Assembly: GCA_015179025.1 (NCBI GenBank)
Contig: WHUX01000089.1
Coordinates: 154,715 to 218,714 of the forward strand
Direction: 5' to 3'
Source: Terfezia claveryi
Taxonomy: Eukaryota > Ascomycota > Pezizomycetes > Pezizales > Pezizaceae
DNA: 64,000 bases
Of the stretch, positions 1 through 11,101 are shown piece by piece. The notes beneath the pieces were generated by a model that saw only the letters and a list, made by a program, of their open reading frames with translations, had not been told where the DNA came from and searched no databases. Within the stretch, counting starts at the first letter, position 1, and each line of letters starts with the position of its first letter. The translations under genes and the position numbers were made by a program.

Positions 1-398
1 TCTACTGCGCCATCAGATACATCTCGACACGCCACGAGCCCATTGCGCTCGGCAAAGAGCCGACAGTCAAAGATGAGAACGTGACCCCAGATGACCCGGC
101 GACCTTTGAAAGTTCGGCATCCTATAGCCCCATTTTCTCTCTCTTGCTAATAATTTAACTCTTTGCAGTTGCCAAGGCCGAACTTGCAAAGGACCTCATC
201 ATGAAATCGAAACAAATTGAGCTTTTGATCTGCTCACTCCCAGGAATTGGTGTAAGCGAGGTCGAGCAGCAACAGAAGTTACGATCTTTAGAGAAGGAGC
301 TGCAAGAGGCAGAAGCTGAGAGAAAGCAAGCGGTGGAAGAGAAGGAGGATATGGTTGAGAGGCTGGATTCAGTAATACGAAGTATACGAAGGGTGTGA
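1..398 (+). CDS. med21: Mediator subunit Med21 (Srb7), 3' part
   Basis: This is the C-terminal part of Med21/Srb7, a subunit of the Mediator middle module that links activators to RNA polymerase II. The start is outside the window. I read an exon to 111, an intron 112-168 (donor GTTCGG, branch-like TGCTAAT, acceptor TTTGCAG) and a last exon 169-398 ending in TGA. The intron is placed by frame: read straight through, the first exon meets a stop just before the acceptor. Family-typical stretches are [11 protein letters not shown] in the first exon and [15 protein letters not shown] in the second, followed by a charged coiled coil (about 45 residues) that in this family forms the Med7/Med21 hinge. 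The 3' end faces that of the PI4-kinase gene 375 bp away. The donor is weak, so the exact junction is the least sure part. Confidence 0.85.
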
Positions 399-772
399 AG
401 CAAAACGGAGGTTAAATATGCGGAGGGCGTCAGCATCCAGCCATCGGTACATAGGGCATCTCTTTTTAACATTCCTTGCCGGCGTTCATAGGGGTCTTCA
501 TTTGTACGATTAAGTAATATACTCAACATTCTATGAGATTTTCACCACTTATCGAAGGTATCATGAACTGCTGGTTGGCTGCGTCCTTGCCCACTCGAAT
601 CACAACATAGACTTTCCTTTCACATGTGTGTGCAAACTGCAGAATGATACTTCATTATGCCAAGCTATATTATTCTCCACCAAAGAAAATCCTATAAAAG
701 AGGAATAAACGTGTTCTATCCAAATCCGTCCAAGAAACCAGAATAAGTATATAATTCCACAAATGCAGATCC

Positions 773-3348
773 TCAACACCAACTAAACACCGGATTATTC
801 GCCTTAACAGTTTCTAGTCTTTCAACAATGACCTTCCTTGTAGCATTCTCCATATCTGACGCTGCAGCGTAACCAAGATCGCCCTCCACATCATCCCCAC
901 CAAAGAAAGCAGCCGATATTGAGTTCCCACGTTTTCTACCAGTATTCTTAGAATGCCTGGAGTCGTAGCTTGTCCCTCTTTGCGGTTGACGTAGGCTCTC
1001 TGGTATGGTGTTGAGCGGAGGCTCATTTGGCGGCCGACTTTTTATCGACTGTGGAGAGCTTGAAAGAATTGAAACTTGTACCTCTTCTGGTGCACTAATT
1101 CGAGATCTGCCTATCTGAAATCTGCCGGCGCTGGGGATATCAGACGGAGGTGATAGGCCAAGCCCAAGAACGTCCGGATTTTGTATTGAAGGAGCAGATG
1201 CAACTGCTGTCGCTCCAATATCTATTTCTTCTTCCTCGTCATATGTTTGTTGGCAGGGGGCCTCTGAAGAAGGTACCCGAAGTGGAACAGCAACTGGAAC
1301 CTCCATTTCATCATCCTATACACCTCCCCATTAGTTGTCTTACACAAGAATATATATAGATATATAAGTACCCAGACATGGACCCTCGCACGCCTCGTGA
1401 GCTCCAAAGGTCCTTGATCGGGACATTTGAGAGTCTCGACTACATTAAATGCCTGTCCCTTGAGCACGGCCATCTGCTTGGAAAACATCCTTTCTTTGAA
1501 ATCAGCATCCATCTCGAAGAGCTCGCGAAGTTTTGCTTGTGTCTCCGACCACCACTTGGGTGACGTTAATATCGATAGGAAGTGATCACGTGTTTTAGTT
1601 GAGAATGGTTGTCCGATTAGCGATACAGGTAGAAATAGCCAGCTGTGAATATGTCAAGTAAATATATAAGTACTTCGGGACTACAATCAATTGCAAGTAG
1701 TATGGATCACTTACCCAAAAGGAAAACTCCGCCATTGATCTGGGTGTTTCCATGGAAATGCTAATGAATTATCAATTGCTCCAATTTTGAGCTTTGGAAC
1801 AGCTCCATTCATTGGAGTGGTCGCACGAGGAGTGGCAACCATAGGCTCCGAAAGCTGATACCCAGGGGATTCAGGCTGTGATGAGGAGGAACCAATGTCT
1901 CTCACCATATGTGATGATATAACGCTCCCTCTAATGGTGCCATTACCCAATGGCGTGCTTGGGTTCTCCCATTCAACTTTAATCATCCAATTGTCAAGGC
2001 CCCTGTCTGTATTTCGCATGATATAGTCGAGAACAACCAGCTTCTCCAGCTCTTCCCTAAATTGCTGCTGAACAGGCTCTGTCCATATAAATCTTCGAGT
2101 TTGAGGATCATCCGATGTATTAGGCCTATCTGGGGCATTTTCAACATCATTTACACCACTAGGAACACAGGTATAGCTCCAAGGACCTCGCCTCGGGGCC
2201 GCATCGGTACGAAACCCGGAATTTGTTGAGTCTGGCCAGGGATGTTTCCGGAAGAAAATATTCGCATCTGCAAAAAGTTCAACACCGAAACATAAGTGAA
2301 GGACTTATGATAGTGAGGACTTACTTACCTTCAAAGCCTTGCAAAAAGGCCTGAAAGCTTCCAACCTTTGGGGGCAGTGGTTTCTTTTTCCTATAGAAAG
2401 CTCGCCGGTCCCAGTAATCATAGTGAAACGATTTCGACGATACCCAAACAATCTCGGTATGTGGTACCAGGAACACTCTTAATTGCCTGTCCAAGACACA
2501 TGCCGCAGCTTCTGATATGTAGCTAAGGTTGGGTATAAGGCTAGATGTATACTTAGCGTCACGCCCTTCAGTAGGCTAAGAGTAAACCCACCAGCTACGT
2601 CCAAAGAAACAAGGGAATCTAGACATGCGGGTAAGCATCAGAACTCTTTATGTCACGGCTAATAACCTACAGATTCCTATGCAACCACTTTGTGGTTTTT
2701 GGATTGAGGTGGCCATATCTGAAAAAATAAACGTAAGCAGGATCCCCTAGAAATGCTGATGAAATGAGATCAAACTCACGGCTCTTCATCTTTTGGCTTG
2801 AAGACACCAACAATCTCCCCATCGCTAGTCCTCATAAAGTAACTTCCAGATGAGCCTTGTTTAATGAGCTTGGGCTCAACCCCTTTACTGATAGCAGCTC
2901 TCACTGCGTCAAACAGCTCAACAAATTGTTCCTTTGTAATGTGCCCATGCTCATTCGGCTCCAAGCTTCCCAGGCTTGAAACTGGCCTGTATCCGTCTGG
3001 AGGCACAAATACGGAATATACAATCTCCAACGGAGCTTCCTCTTGTAAAGACCTTCCTTTCTGTTTCCCGATTTTGAATTTGCTAGCAATTTCCTCCGCC
3101 CAACGCTCTAGTCGAGCATTGATAGCTTTGATGTCTACACCAGAGCTGTTCCTTCGCATTGGCGGCCCACTCCTGCCATCCGCGAAAACAGGAGGCGAGA
3201 AGGGTTCTCGTGAATGGTGAGAAGTAGCAGGAGGCCGTATAGACACCACTCTTGAGCGGAAGTTATCCTCGTCGAATTCATTGTCCGAGTCTGACAGCTC
3301 GGCATGCTGGGCTAATCTTTCATAGCCAGACGCAGGTGGTCGGGGCAT
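773..3348 (-). CDS. lsb6: Type II phosphatidylinositol 4-kinase (Lsb6-like)
   Basis: Predicted to phosphorylate phosphatidylinositol to PI4P on endosomal, vacuolar or plasma membranes. Seven exons on the minus strand: 3348-2780, 2718-2671, 2618-2592, 2540-2329, 2267-1715, 1642-1372 and 1315-773. They total 2223 nt, exactly 741 codons (740 aa). The nucleotide-binding segment KQGSSGSYFMRTSDGEIVGV ends exon 1, followed by PYGHLNPK. A cysteine-containing segment (FPCFFGRSCL) spans the 27-nt micro-exon and corresponds to the palmitoylated region of the family. The catalytic stretch LDYIMRNTDRGLDNW lies near residues 365-380, and the metal-binding AIDNSLAFPWKHPD follows about 75 residues later. The N-terminus and the roughly 180-residue tail are polar and probably disordered. 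All introns are GT-AG. The start is the first ATG of the long open exon. The gene looks intact. Confidence 0.9.
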
Positions 3349-5680
3349 TCTGTGTCAGTCAGGGCTTGTCAGGCTCTCAGCTCAGGTTGAAAATAATGTT
3401 TGTTGATAGTATCAGGAGCACCGGTAACCCGACAGCATGGCGTTGTCCGTTGGAGCTTTGAGGCTGGGCATCACGAGTGATCCGGTTAGTGCTACGTAAC
3501 AGTTCGATCTTCCGAAACGAACCAAGAACTAAGGTAAGGTACCCCTACGTGCGCAATACCGCGTGCAGCAACGGCCAGTAATGGGATCTACATGTTCAAT
3601 ATTGATATCAATATGAAACTCCCACTGATTCTAATCGCGACACGACAGTTAATCAGGGCGTACGTCCCAAAATGGCCAGGCGCTGGGGCCCGGTTAAGCT
3701 CGCCCGCAGCATGGGCTGGGAGCCCGAGGCGGCGGACACTAACGTTATCGATCATGCATGGAAGGCATATCGAATCTTCCATGATAACCCCCAGTCGGTG
3801 TCCCAGTCAGTTGAGTCTGACCAGATACCAATCTCTATCCCTAGCTAAACAATACAAGAAACAATCGGCTTACTCAGTAAAGCCTTTATCAGCATCATGA
3901 TTGCGAAGGCGCCTGCTGGAGTATGAAGGCGTAAGCTGGTTGTGTCCAACAAGACGTTGTCATTGTGCATTAGCAAGGCAACACCGACGCCACTTTTCCC
4001 AACATCCGTGAAGTAGTGTAAGTATTAGAACTCCACTGTCGATTTGATTGGCAGAGAAAAAATATCCTATGTTCTTCTCAATCCAAAAGAAGCAAAGAGC
4101 CTGAAGTACAACAATACTCTTACAGTCTGAACCCTCGCTAGCCGTCCTCCACTATTGATTGGAGAACCCTAGGAGTACCAGCTATTACTGTGCTTTGACT
4201 AGTTAGACTAGTGTTCTATCAACAGGCTTTGTAAGTGAGACGAGACGATAAAGCGATCTTGGATTACCTAGAGATGATTGTGGTGTAGCGTATGCCTAAG
4301 TAATGGGACGACGTGCTGCTATATCGGCTCATTATTATTTCTTTCCCCTTTATGGAACGCTCATCCACCAGATGTTTAACATTGAGTATTCAGGGTGGAC
4401 ACCTCCAGCCTATTACAGTCAGCGGATTAATATTGGCGGAGAGTGTAGCTATCATGTCGTAATCATCAACAGGGTCCAGGCAAGGGGAACTGCTTTATAT
4501 TTCAGTACTTCTGTGCTAAATATATCGTTTCACATTGACTGAGGTCTCTTGCACCGCCTACCTGGTGCAACACGAGAAGGCCATGGTCAGCCCTTTAATT
4601 GGCTTCTCTGTGGACCTATCAAAGGTTAGTCTGGTTATCAGGGCCGTATATTCATACCCTACCATCTTGAGCTATGCGCTGGTCTGCTTATATCAACGCT
4701 GGATCAATGATGCTCCTGGGATTCGAATGAATGCAATGCGTCCGTCTAGTTACTGGTAAATGCTAACAATTCAAGAGACCCCCTGTTTCTTACCCGTCCC
4801 AGCGGGATCTCGCGATATCAGTGAAGATCTTTACCATTTTCCTTGGATGGTTAATCTGCCATATAGGCAATGGTAATGTCTTGTTGGCACGATCACTCCT
4901 GCTAGCAATACAGTACCTAGTTAGTATGATCTCGTGTTGGGAGGACGGCGATTGATACAAACTTATTCATGCGGGAGCGTTAAAGATCTTGACGCGGGAG
5001 GATTAAACGAGCACCATTACTGTGAGCCTCAATTGACCAATTATCGGTAAAGTACCGGCTTTACTTTTTACTGGGAATTCTTTACTAAGAATTAAGACCT
5101 GTCTTTCCTAGACAAGGATCTTGTTTCTCAGGAACACGTTGAATGTATGCCACCGGTAGGTTAAACCGGTACATACATCTCTTCACTCCATCCTCTAAAT
5201 GCACCAACCAGTACCCTCCACAGCACATTGCTTCTCTCTACTACTTGCTTTCGGGATACTACCCTCATGCCGGTGCAGTTCTGTACAGCTGTCAGGTGGT
5301 CCAGCCATCCCACACAAGGAGATGACATAGGGAGACTAAGGGCTCTGGGAGTCTATTTGTAAAATATTTGGGTCAGATGCTCGACATGTCCAAGTTGTGA
5401 GAAATAGAAAGACACATCACAGACATTGCCTGCAGTATATCGATGGGTGACTGTGGAGCTTTGTCGACCAATTCTAATGGAGTCAACGACAGAACTTAAC
5501 TGGTGTTTATACCCCGTGGACGTAGACATCGGAGTATTCGATTGCCTCACCACATGTGTCAGTCTGCCTGGACTTCCTCCGCGGTTAAGCTAAGCGCCAA
5601 GCGACCAGGGGCGCTATTGTAGGATTGGGCCACGTTCCCAGGAAACAGAATGAAGGGGCAGTATCTGCAGCAAACGTTTG
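3349..5680. other. Intergenic region between lsb6 and the areB-type gene
   Basis: I see no supported gene in these 2.3 kb. A short open plus-strand frame at about 3600-3848, with an ATG at 3672, codes for about 58 residues (for example WEPEAADTNVIDHAWKAY). It has no recognisable match and could be a gene relic. An old copy of the micro-insertion motif (TAGTCTGGTT at 4627-4636) has only weak flanking duplications (ATCAAAGGT and ATCAGGGCC). The rest is of mixed composition and presumably holds the divergent promoters. Confidence 0.4.
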
Positions 5681-5681
5681 G

Positions 5682-5709
5682 TCTTGCCCCAGTCTGGTTA
5701 TCTTGACCC
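5682..5709. mobile_element. Micro-insertion with 9-bp duplication
   Basis: The insert AGTCTGGTTA (5691-5700) lies between TCTTGCCCC (5682-5690) and TCTTGACCC (5701-5709), an 8/9 direct duplication. It belongs to the TAGTCTGGTT micro-insertion family. Confidence 0.55.
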
Positions 5710-5740
5710 ATTTCCAGGCCCATTCGAGGCCAATAGTGCA

Positions 5741-6553
5741 TGCACGCTCACGTCGACACTCGTGCTGTACTCCTCCATTTCAGCCGTCCAAGGGTTACTG
5801 CGCCTGGTCCTGCATCCAACCGTTCGACACAGCAGTCGAGTTTGCAGTTACCCCCCTTTCCTCCCCACACACCCCTTTTGTTTCTTCCGCACACCTTCTA
5901 TCGCCCTTCTGTGCATAATCGCACTCCTTGCAAATCTAATACATATTTCAATCATTTTTTTTTTATCTTCCTAATCTCGCCCTTTTATCATCGTTCTGTG
6001 CCAGAACTCTGACCAGATCCTCACTCCCCCTCTCCAGTTCACGCCTACGTCCAACCAACCCCCATCCCATCCCTCCAATTCATCCCTCCCTAAATACCTT
6101 TTTTTTTTTCCTCTGCTGTAAATCTTCTTTTCTTCGATTTTGACATTTAGCCAGCTTCCGCACTCTCGTTTCTTGGTCTTAGTAACTGCTTGATTATATC
6201 TTTCCCACTGTCAATCGACATCACACTTCACCTAAAACGTACCGGCTCTGCTCTTCCTTCTAGTTCGCGCTTGTCCCTCCTCTGGCGTGAATTCAAGCTC
6301 TTGATACACACTGTTCATACATTCTATCAAAGGGGCTTCCCGCAAGCCCTACAGCTCCCGAACTGGCTCCCCTTCTATTCTCCCCTGCCCCAGAGCAGCT
6401 CCCCTCTCCGCACCAGTTCCTCCATCCTCACAGCACTAGCCGAGACGACTGGACGTTGCCTGCGATAGACTCCTCGAGGCCCTCGTCTAGGAATTCACAG
6501 TTGCCATCCTTATCCGCGCTAGCTGCGGCCGCCGTCCCTTCTCCTCCATTAAG
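5741..6553 (+). promoter_or_regulatory. CT-rich ATG-free leader with non-AUG coding extension of the GATA factor
   Basis: No ATG occurs between 5741 and 6667. From the stop TGA at 6288-6290 a frame stays open to a donor at 6554 (GTTGGT) and reads like protein (SRPSSRNSQLPSLSALAAAA, then VPSPPL). The intron 6554-6675 (acceptor GCATAG) joins it in frame to the ATG-initiated exon, giving a protein of up to 372 residues if reading began at the ATT codon directly after the TGA (6291). From established knowledge as I remember it, Aspergillus nidulans areB makes several products, including one from a rare start codon and one from a promoter within an intron; this arrangement fits that. The actual start codon cannot be fixed from sequence, and an upstream spliced exon with an ATG is not excluded. 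Confidence 0.6.
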
Positions 6554-6584
6554 GTTGGTACTAAGAGTATTTTCTAATCTTTCC

Positions 6585-6660
6585 TTATCCTTCCTTATCA
6601 TAACGACGTGTCTCCACACAACAAACTTTATCATATCAATTTCCAATTCTCATACTGATA
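6585..6660 (+). promoter_or_regulatory. GATA-site cluster inside the alternative first intron
   Basis: TTATC occurs at 6585-6589, 6595-6599 and 6628-6632, ATATC at 6633-6637 and GATA at 6657-6660, all inside the 122-nt intron 6554-6675 and just upstream of the ATG at 6668. The core read by GATA zinc fingers is GATA (TATC), so this is a plausible internal promoter region under GATA-factor control. Confidence 0.4.
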
Positions 6661-6667
6661 AAGCTCC

Positions 6668-7668
6668 ATGCATAGGGCGCTGAATGTGAATGGCGGTTTT
6701 GCCATGACCTTCGCTACATCTTCGCCAGGAGCCAGCACTGCAGGTCAAGGGACAACTCCTGTAAGTTTACTTAACAAACCTTCTTTGCCCCAAACAACTT
6801 TCTACGCGTTTCACTTGAACCATAAGTAACATGTCTCTCCAGCCGATCTGCCAAAACTGTACGACCTCAACTACTCCTCTATGGAGAAGAGATGAAGCAG
6901 GATCTGTGCTATGCAATGCTTGTGGCCTTTTCCTCAAACTACATAGCCGACCACGGCCCATCAGCCTGAAGACCGATGTCATCAAGAGTAGGAACCGTGT
7001 TAAGAACTCTGGCCAGTCTGCTAAGAAGAAGGTTAGCACCCAAGCAGTCCCTTAACATCAAGTCTCCTCTGACAGACTCCCTTCAGAGCCTCTTCGATCC
7101 ACCAAGGTCGGAAAATGGCACGCCCACAGCAGGACACAGAGCCCCGAGATCAAAGTTTTCGTCTGGAATGTCTACGGGTTCTGCGTCCCCACAGTCTCGG
7201 GCAGGAACCCCACTCCCTCCTGCGTCCTCTATTGCACCCCCATCCTTATTCGAGTCCTTGGTGAACGATAGTGCCCTTACTGGCAGTTCATCCCTCCCTC
7301 CACTCAGCCTTAATCACCACTCACCAGGCTCTATATCCTCTATCGAGATGAAGCACCTTGAACAGCCACAAACTATGGAATCAATCGTCAATACAAATAA
7401 TATACTGAGGACGAGAGTCAAGGAGCTCGAGCTTGTCAATGACATGTTCCGAGCCAGGGTTCACCAGTTGGAAACAAGCGAAGCCAACCTAAAGCGAACG
7501 ACGATCACTAATCGAGAAATCGAAGCACAACTCAGGCAATGCATCGAAGAATGCAATAAGCGGGAGGACTCCCTCAAGAGAAAAGTGGAAGATTTGGAGA
7601 GTGAACTCATGGGGATTAAGGACCCTCTCGCAAGGAAGAAGCTCCGAGTTTCAGATATCACTGTTTGA
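6668..7668 (+). CDS. areB: GATA-type zinc finger transcription factor, AreB/Gzf3/Dal80 class
   Basis: Nuclear DNA-binding regulator; the class usually opposes AreA-type activators in nitrogen catabolite control. Exons are 6668-6760, 6843-7031 and 7087-7668: 864 nt, 287 aa from the ATG at 6668. The zinc finger is C-X2-C-X17-C-X2-C, from CQNC to CNACG, followed by the basic tail [21 protein letters not shown] serine/proline-rich middle leads to a C-terminal coiled coil (about 95 residues, with [19 protein letters not shown]), the leucine-zipper-like dimerisation region of this class, and a basic end (ARKKLRV). The third exon must start at 7087 (AGC CTC TTC GAT), because the nearer acceptor at 7076 leads to an early stop. 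A longer form joins an ATG-less upstream exon (to 6553) through acceptor 6675. The AreB assignment rests on finger plus coiled coil. Confidence 0.85.
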
Positions 7669-9372
7669 TTGAGCTGAGCAGCTCGGCCATTATTATTCTT
7701 TCCTATTGGCGGTTTTCATAATGTGCCCTTCCATTCCTTTTGTTGACGGGCTTGCGGAAAAGTCTCGAGTTATTAAATCATGGAAACATTTTCTTGAGTA
7801 ATGGGTCAGGGTTTTTCTTTTAATGTTTAAGTTTCGCTATGGGGGAGGCTTCTGAAGGAGTAATAGGGAGGGTTGCATCTTTCGTTTTCCTTTGTGTTCT
7901 CTTATGGATCCCTTCTCGGTTTTGCTCTTTACCTGTTTTAATTTTTTGCTTACTTCAACGCTTTCTCAGGGCCTTCCTATTTTTTCTGCGATATCAGCGC
8001 TTTTGCTTTCTCTTTCTATTTTTGTTCTCATCTCCTACCTACTTATCGATCTTACATTGGCGGTCTTAAAAAGTTCTGTTAGCTCCTTTCATTTCCTTTG
8101 GATATAATATGCTGTTTAATATCTACGGACAGACGAGCAAATACCTTCCCCTTCTTGCATTGCTATTTAGCCTGTTCATTTTTTTTTGGCTACTGTTGGG
8201 TTGAATTACTTAGATACCACTACGTTGCTGTTGCTGATCAGGAGCGCCTTTTATGTAATACTGTTGGTGGTTTTTGCTCTTTTTCTTTTGGCTTAGGATA
8301 CCCTTGGTACTACTCTCGACACACGACAGAGGGTTGATTGCTATGGTCGTTGGGTTGGGCTGGGAATGATACGATCTAATCTGGTTGATCTCGACAGATA
8401 TGCTACTGTTTTTCTTCATTGCTATAGACTTTCTTGTACTTACTGCCACTGGAAAGAGATGGGAGCTGTGGAAAGAGATGGGAGCCGTGGAATGGATATG
8501 AGATACTAGTCTAGTTGTATAAGCTACTCCTCTACAAATACATTTAACTGATTAGGATGGGAAAGTGTCCTGTTTTCCTTTCAAGGCTATACCTCTTTCA
8601 GAGTTGGTGATGTGGATTTGTGATGTGAAGACATTGAAGGTTACATCAGGGATAGTTTAGAATTTAATGACTGGCTATCATTGGTCATTACGTCACGATA
8701 GACATTGGCAGTGGAAATTTTCAGTTGCTGACGATGGCAATGTCATAGATGTCATAGAAGGGAACTAGCCTACATTTCTCTCGTCTATTGGCATCCGTTA
8801 TTTGCTTCTTTTTTTGAACCATTGGTAGGGAAGTAACCTTCACGAAGTAATGAGTATTAAAAAAAAATAAAATAAGTAGGGTCCATGTAGATGTGTAGTC
8901 CCAGGTATGATAGCCAGGAGTTACTACATATGAAAGAGCTTATCGATACTATGGGTACTTTACTTATCAACGCATAACAGTTTTCCTTATTGTTTTATGC
9001 TTCTCCGCGGCCGCGAGGACAAATTTAAAGGTCGGCGAGCCGGCGCTGGAGGCAGCCAATGGGATGAGTACTTACAACCGTCGGGTTAGTTACGTATAGT
9101 ACCGAAAAGAACATGATGATGATGATGATGTGATATTACTCCAGCCTTGCAATATATATATCTCTGAGGGGGAGCAAGATGACACTCAAAATGGTATATA
9201 AGCTACATCTACAAAATAAACAGAATACGCAATATGGACCCAAACCTGCTCCAAAAACAATCAATGAGAGTACAAAAACATAAGTACATTCTCCCTTTAA
9301 TTCTTACTTATCTCTCCAATCATATGTAGACCGGTTCCTAATCCTCATCAGCAGCCGTCCCTCCTATTTCTC
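7669..9372. other. Intergenic, no gene seen
   Basis: The first few hundred bases are T-rich and probably contain the 3' UTR of the GATA gene. A short GAT/ATG trinucleotide run lies at about 9113-9130. I see no coding sequence, tRNA or convincing mobile element. Confidence 0.5.
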
Positions 9373-9817
9373 TTAATGCCCAATCTTAATCCCGCCGCAC
9401 TCGCAAATAGCGTAATAAAAACACTCACCAGGCACAAACGTGCTATGCGAGTCGAAGATACAGACTATAGCGTCATCACAAGGAGTCAGTCTCCATATAT
9501 CATCAGCCCGATAACCAAAGGCCAGCAAAGCAAAACATCCCCAACACCTCAATGGGAGAAAAAAATCCTTATCGTTATCAGAACGCCAATGTCTTGTTTT
9601 GATTCGCCCGGGCCGGCAGTGGTGTAAAGGAGGGCTGCGAACTGGTCTCACATTGGGTATCATCACGTGCAGGGGTACTTTGCAACGATGATAGGGAAAA
9701 AACCGAAAAGGCGGAGAACAGGGGTATAGATAAGGATACAGTATCAAAAATTGCTGGTTATTTTGGAAGCTGAGAGTAGTCTCGTACCCGCTGAGAGGAA
9801 AAGCCAACAGGGTGTGC

Positions 9818-9862
9818 CGGAGGACATGTCTGGTTGGCACAAGCCCTCCTTTGCGGAGGACA
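9818..9862. mobile_element. Micro-insertion, long form, perfect 9-bp duplication
   Basis: A 27-bp insert (9827-9853), starting TGTCTGGTTGGCACAAGCCC, lies between two perfect copies of CGGAGGACA (9818-9826 and 9854-9862). It is one of the two longest members of the family. Confidence 0.75.
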
Positions 9863-9943
9863 ACAGGATTGGCGTTGCGGATTAGGATACTTAGGAAAGA
9901 TCACTTATCGTAGCAAAAGTGGAATATCTCTCCACAAATGACA

Positions 9944-9989
9944 GCTCCAATCCTACGAGAGGCTTGTGCCAACCAGACTGGCTCCAATC
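9944..9989. mobile_element. Micro-insertion, long form, perfect 9-bp duplication
   Basis: A 28-bp insert (9953-9980), ending GGCTTGTGCCAACCAGACTG, lies between two perfect copies of GCTCCAATC (9944-9952 and 9981-9989). It is inverted relative to the insert at 9827 and interrupts a QNWGIDDWS / GAVICGEIF segment of the MFS relic. Confidence 0.75.
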
Positions 9990-11101
9990 GTCTATTCCCC
10001 AGTTTTGTGACATGCTGTGGGGATCAAAGACCTCAGAGATCTGAGCAAGTACCAAGCCTCATTAGGATGGGACATAATCCTCAGGTAGGGCGAAAACTTA
10101 CCATAGTTGGGTAAACGCCAAACAACAACTCCGTACGCGAGCCCGCTTATGCCAGATAACCAGAAATAGCCAGTGTGCAGAAAGGGCGCAGATTTGGGCA
10201 ATACATCTGCCTGGTAAGTCCGGACCGGTATATCAGACGAGACACCTGGAGCTGGCATGAGACTACCTGGAGGCACAAATGATTACGCATTTATATGCAT
10301 GTGCCATGCTCACCAACAAAGATGCATCCTGTAAAACTGCATATTGTTAGAATGGATATGCATTGCTTGACGGCTTTGGACAACCTTCGGACCAAAGCGC
10401 CTGTACCTGCATTCTTTATGAGCACACCCTTATGCGGGTCGGGGAAATCAGGCCCCTTACAGAATGTCCGATATTGCTGCAAGCAAGAAAGGGAATTAGT
10501 AACAAGGCCAAAAAGTTTCCGGAAAGTGATAGCGTAGTACTCACTTTATCGTCATCAGACCAATCCCAGTCATCACTCCTAGTACTCGCCAATAAAACCC
10601 GAAGTCAGCCGAGCGAATCAAAGCCCAACCTCGAATATCTACATGGCCATGATGAGCACCGTCAACTGGGTGAGGGGAACATACCTTGGGGTCTTTATCC
10701 TCGACGTTGTCGTCCGATGACGAGAAGGGGACGATTGAGGAGGTCTCCGTAACAGATTCCTATTCACTGTGCACCTTGTGCGCCTGCTATAGAGGAGGAT
10801 CCGGCAATGGTGGTCTAGTTCAATCTGAGGTCCCCCCAGACTTTGTGCGGTCTAGGTAACTTGTGTTGTGGTCACGTGCTGTCGGATGCATTGGTGCCGG
10901 AAGAACTCAAGTAGAGGAAAGGAAAAGCATCAGAGAGGAAACAAAATAAGCCTCATATCCATCCGCACGCCGTAACAGAGAAGCCAATGTAGATACGTAC
11001 ATATATCGGTAAGTAATATCCAACAAATAGAAACTGTCTACAAAATCTGCGGCACGATCTTCGGAAGCAACTATTGCCAAAACCCCCGGTACATGACGCA
11101 A

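Larger units (their letters stand above)
9373..11101 (-). pseudogene. Decayed MFS transporter (nodulin-like/Mch1-like)
   Basis: Read from about 11101 downwards, one frame gives a membrane-like segment, then FLSST-stop-VLPAP, then a polar loop, with in-frame stops at about 10822-10820 (TGA), 10792-10790 and 10762-10760 (TAG). It continues as DIRGWALIRSADFGFYWRVL and GVMTGIGLMTI and across an intron (donor GTGAGT after 10529) to NNIGHSV. Further pieces in shifted frames are VQALW, ILTICSFTGCIF, LSGISGLAYG, VYPTM, SQNWGI and GEIFHFCYD. In this order they match the second half of a nodulin-like MFS protein, and at least two frame changes are needed. The three loop stops fit CGA or CAG changed by C-to-T transitions. 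Two micro-insertions (9827-9853 and 9953-9980) break the C-terminal part. The family is assigned from remembered motifs, so exact family and ends are uncertain. Confidence 0.6.

Noticed and set aside
155..529. A 124-codon antisense frame over the med21 end
   Set aside because: It is the shadow of the Med21 coiled coil, whose plus-strand reading matches a known family.
9827..9980. A 155-bp MITE with inverted TCTGGTTGGCACAAGCC ends
   Set aside because: Each end has its own perfect 9-bp duplication, and the sequence between them appears to belong to the MFS relic, so two independent inserts explain it better.
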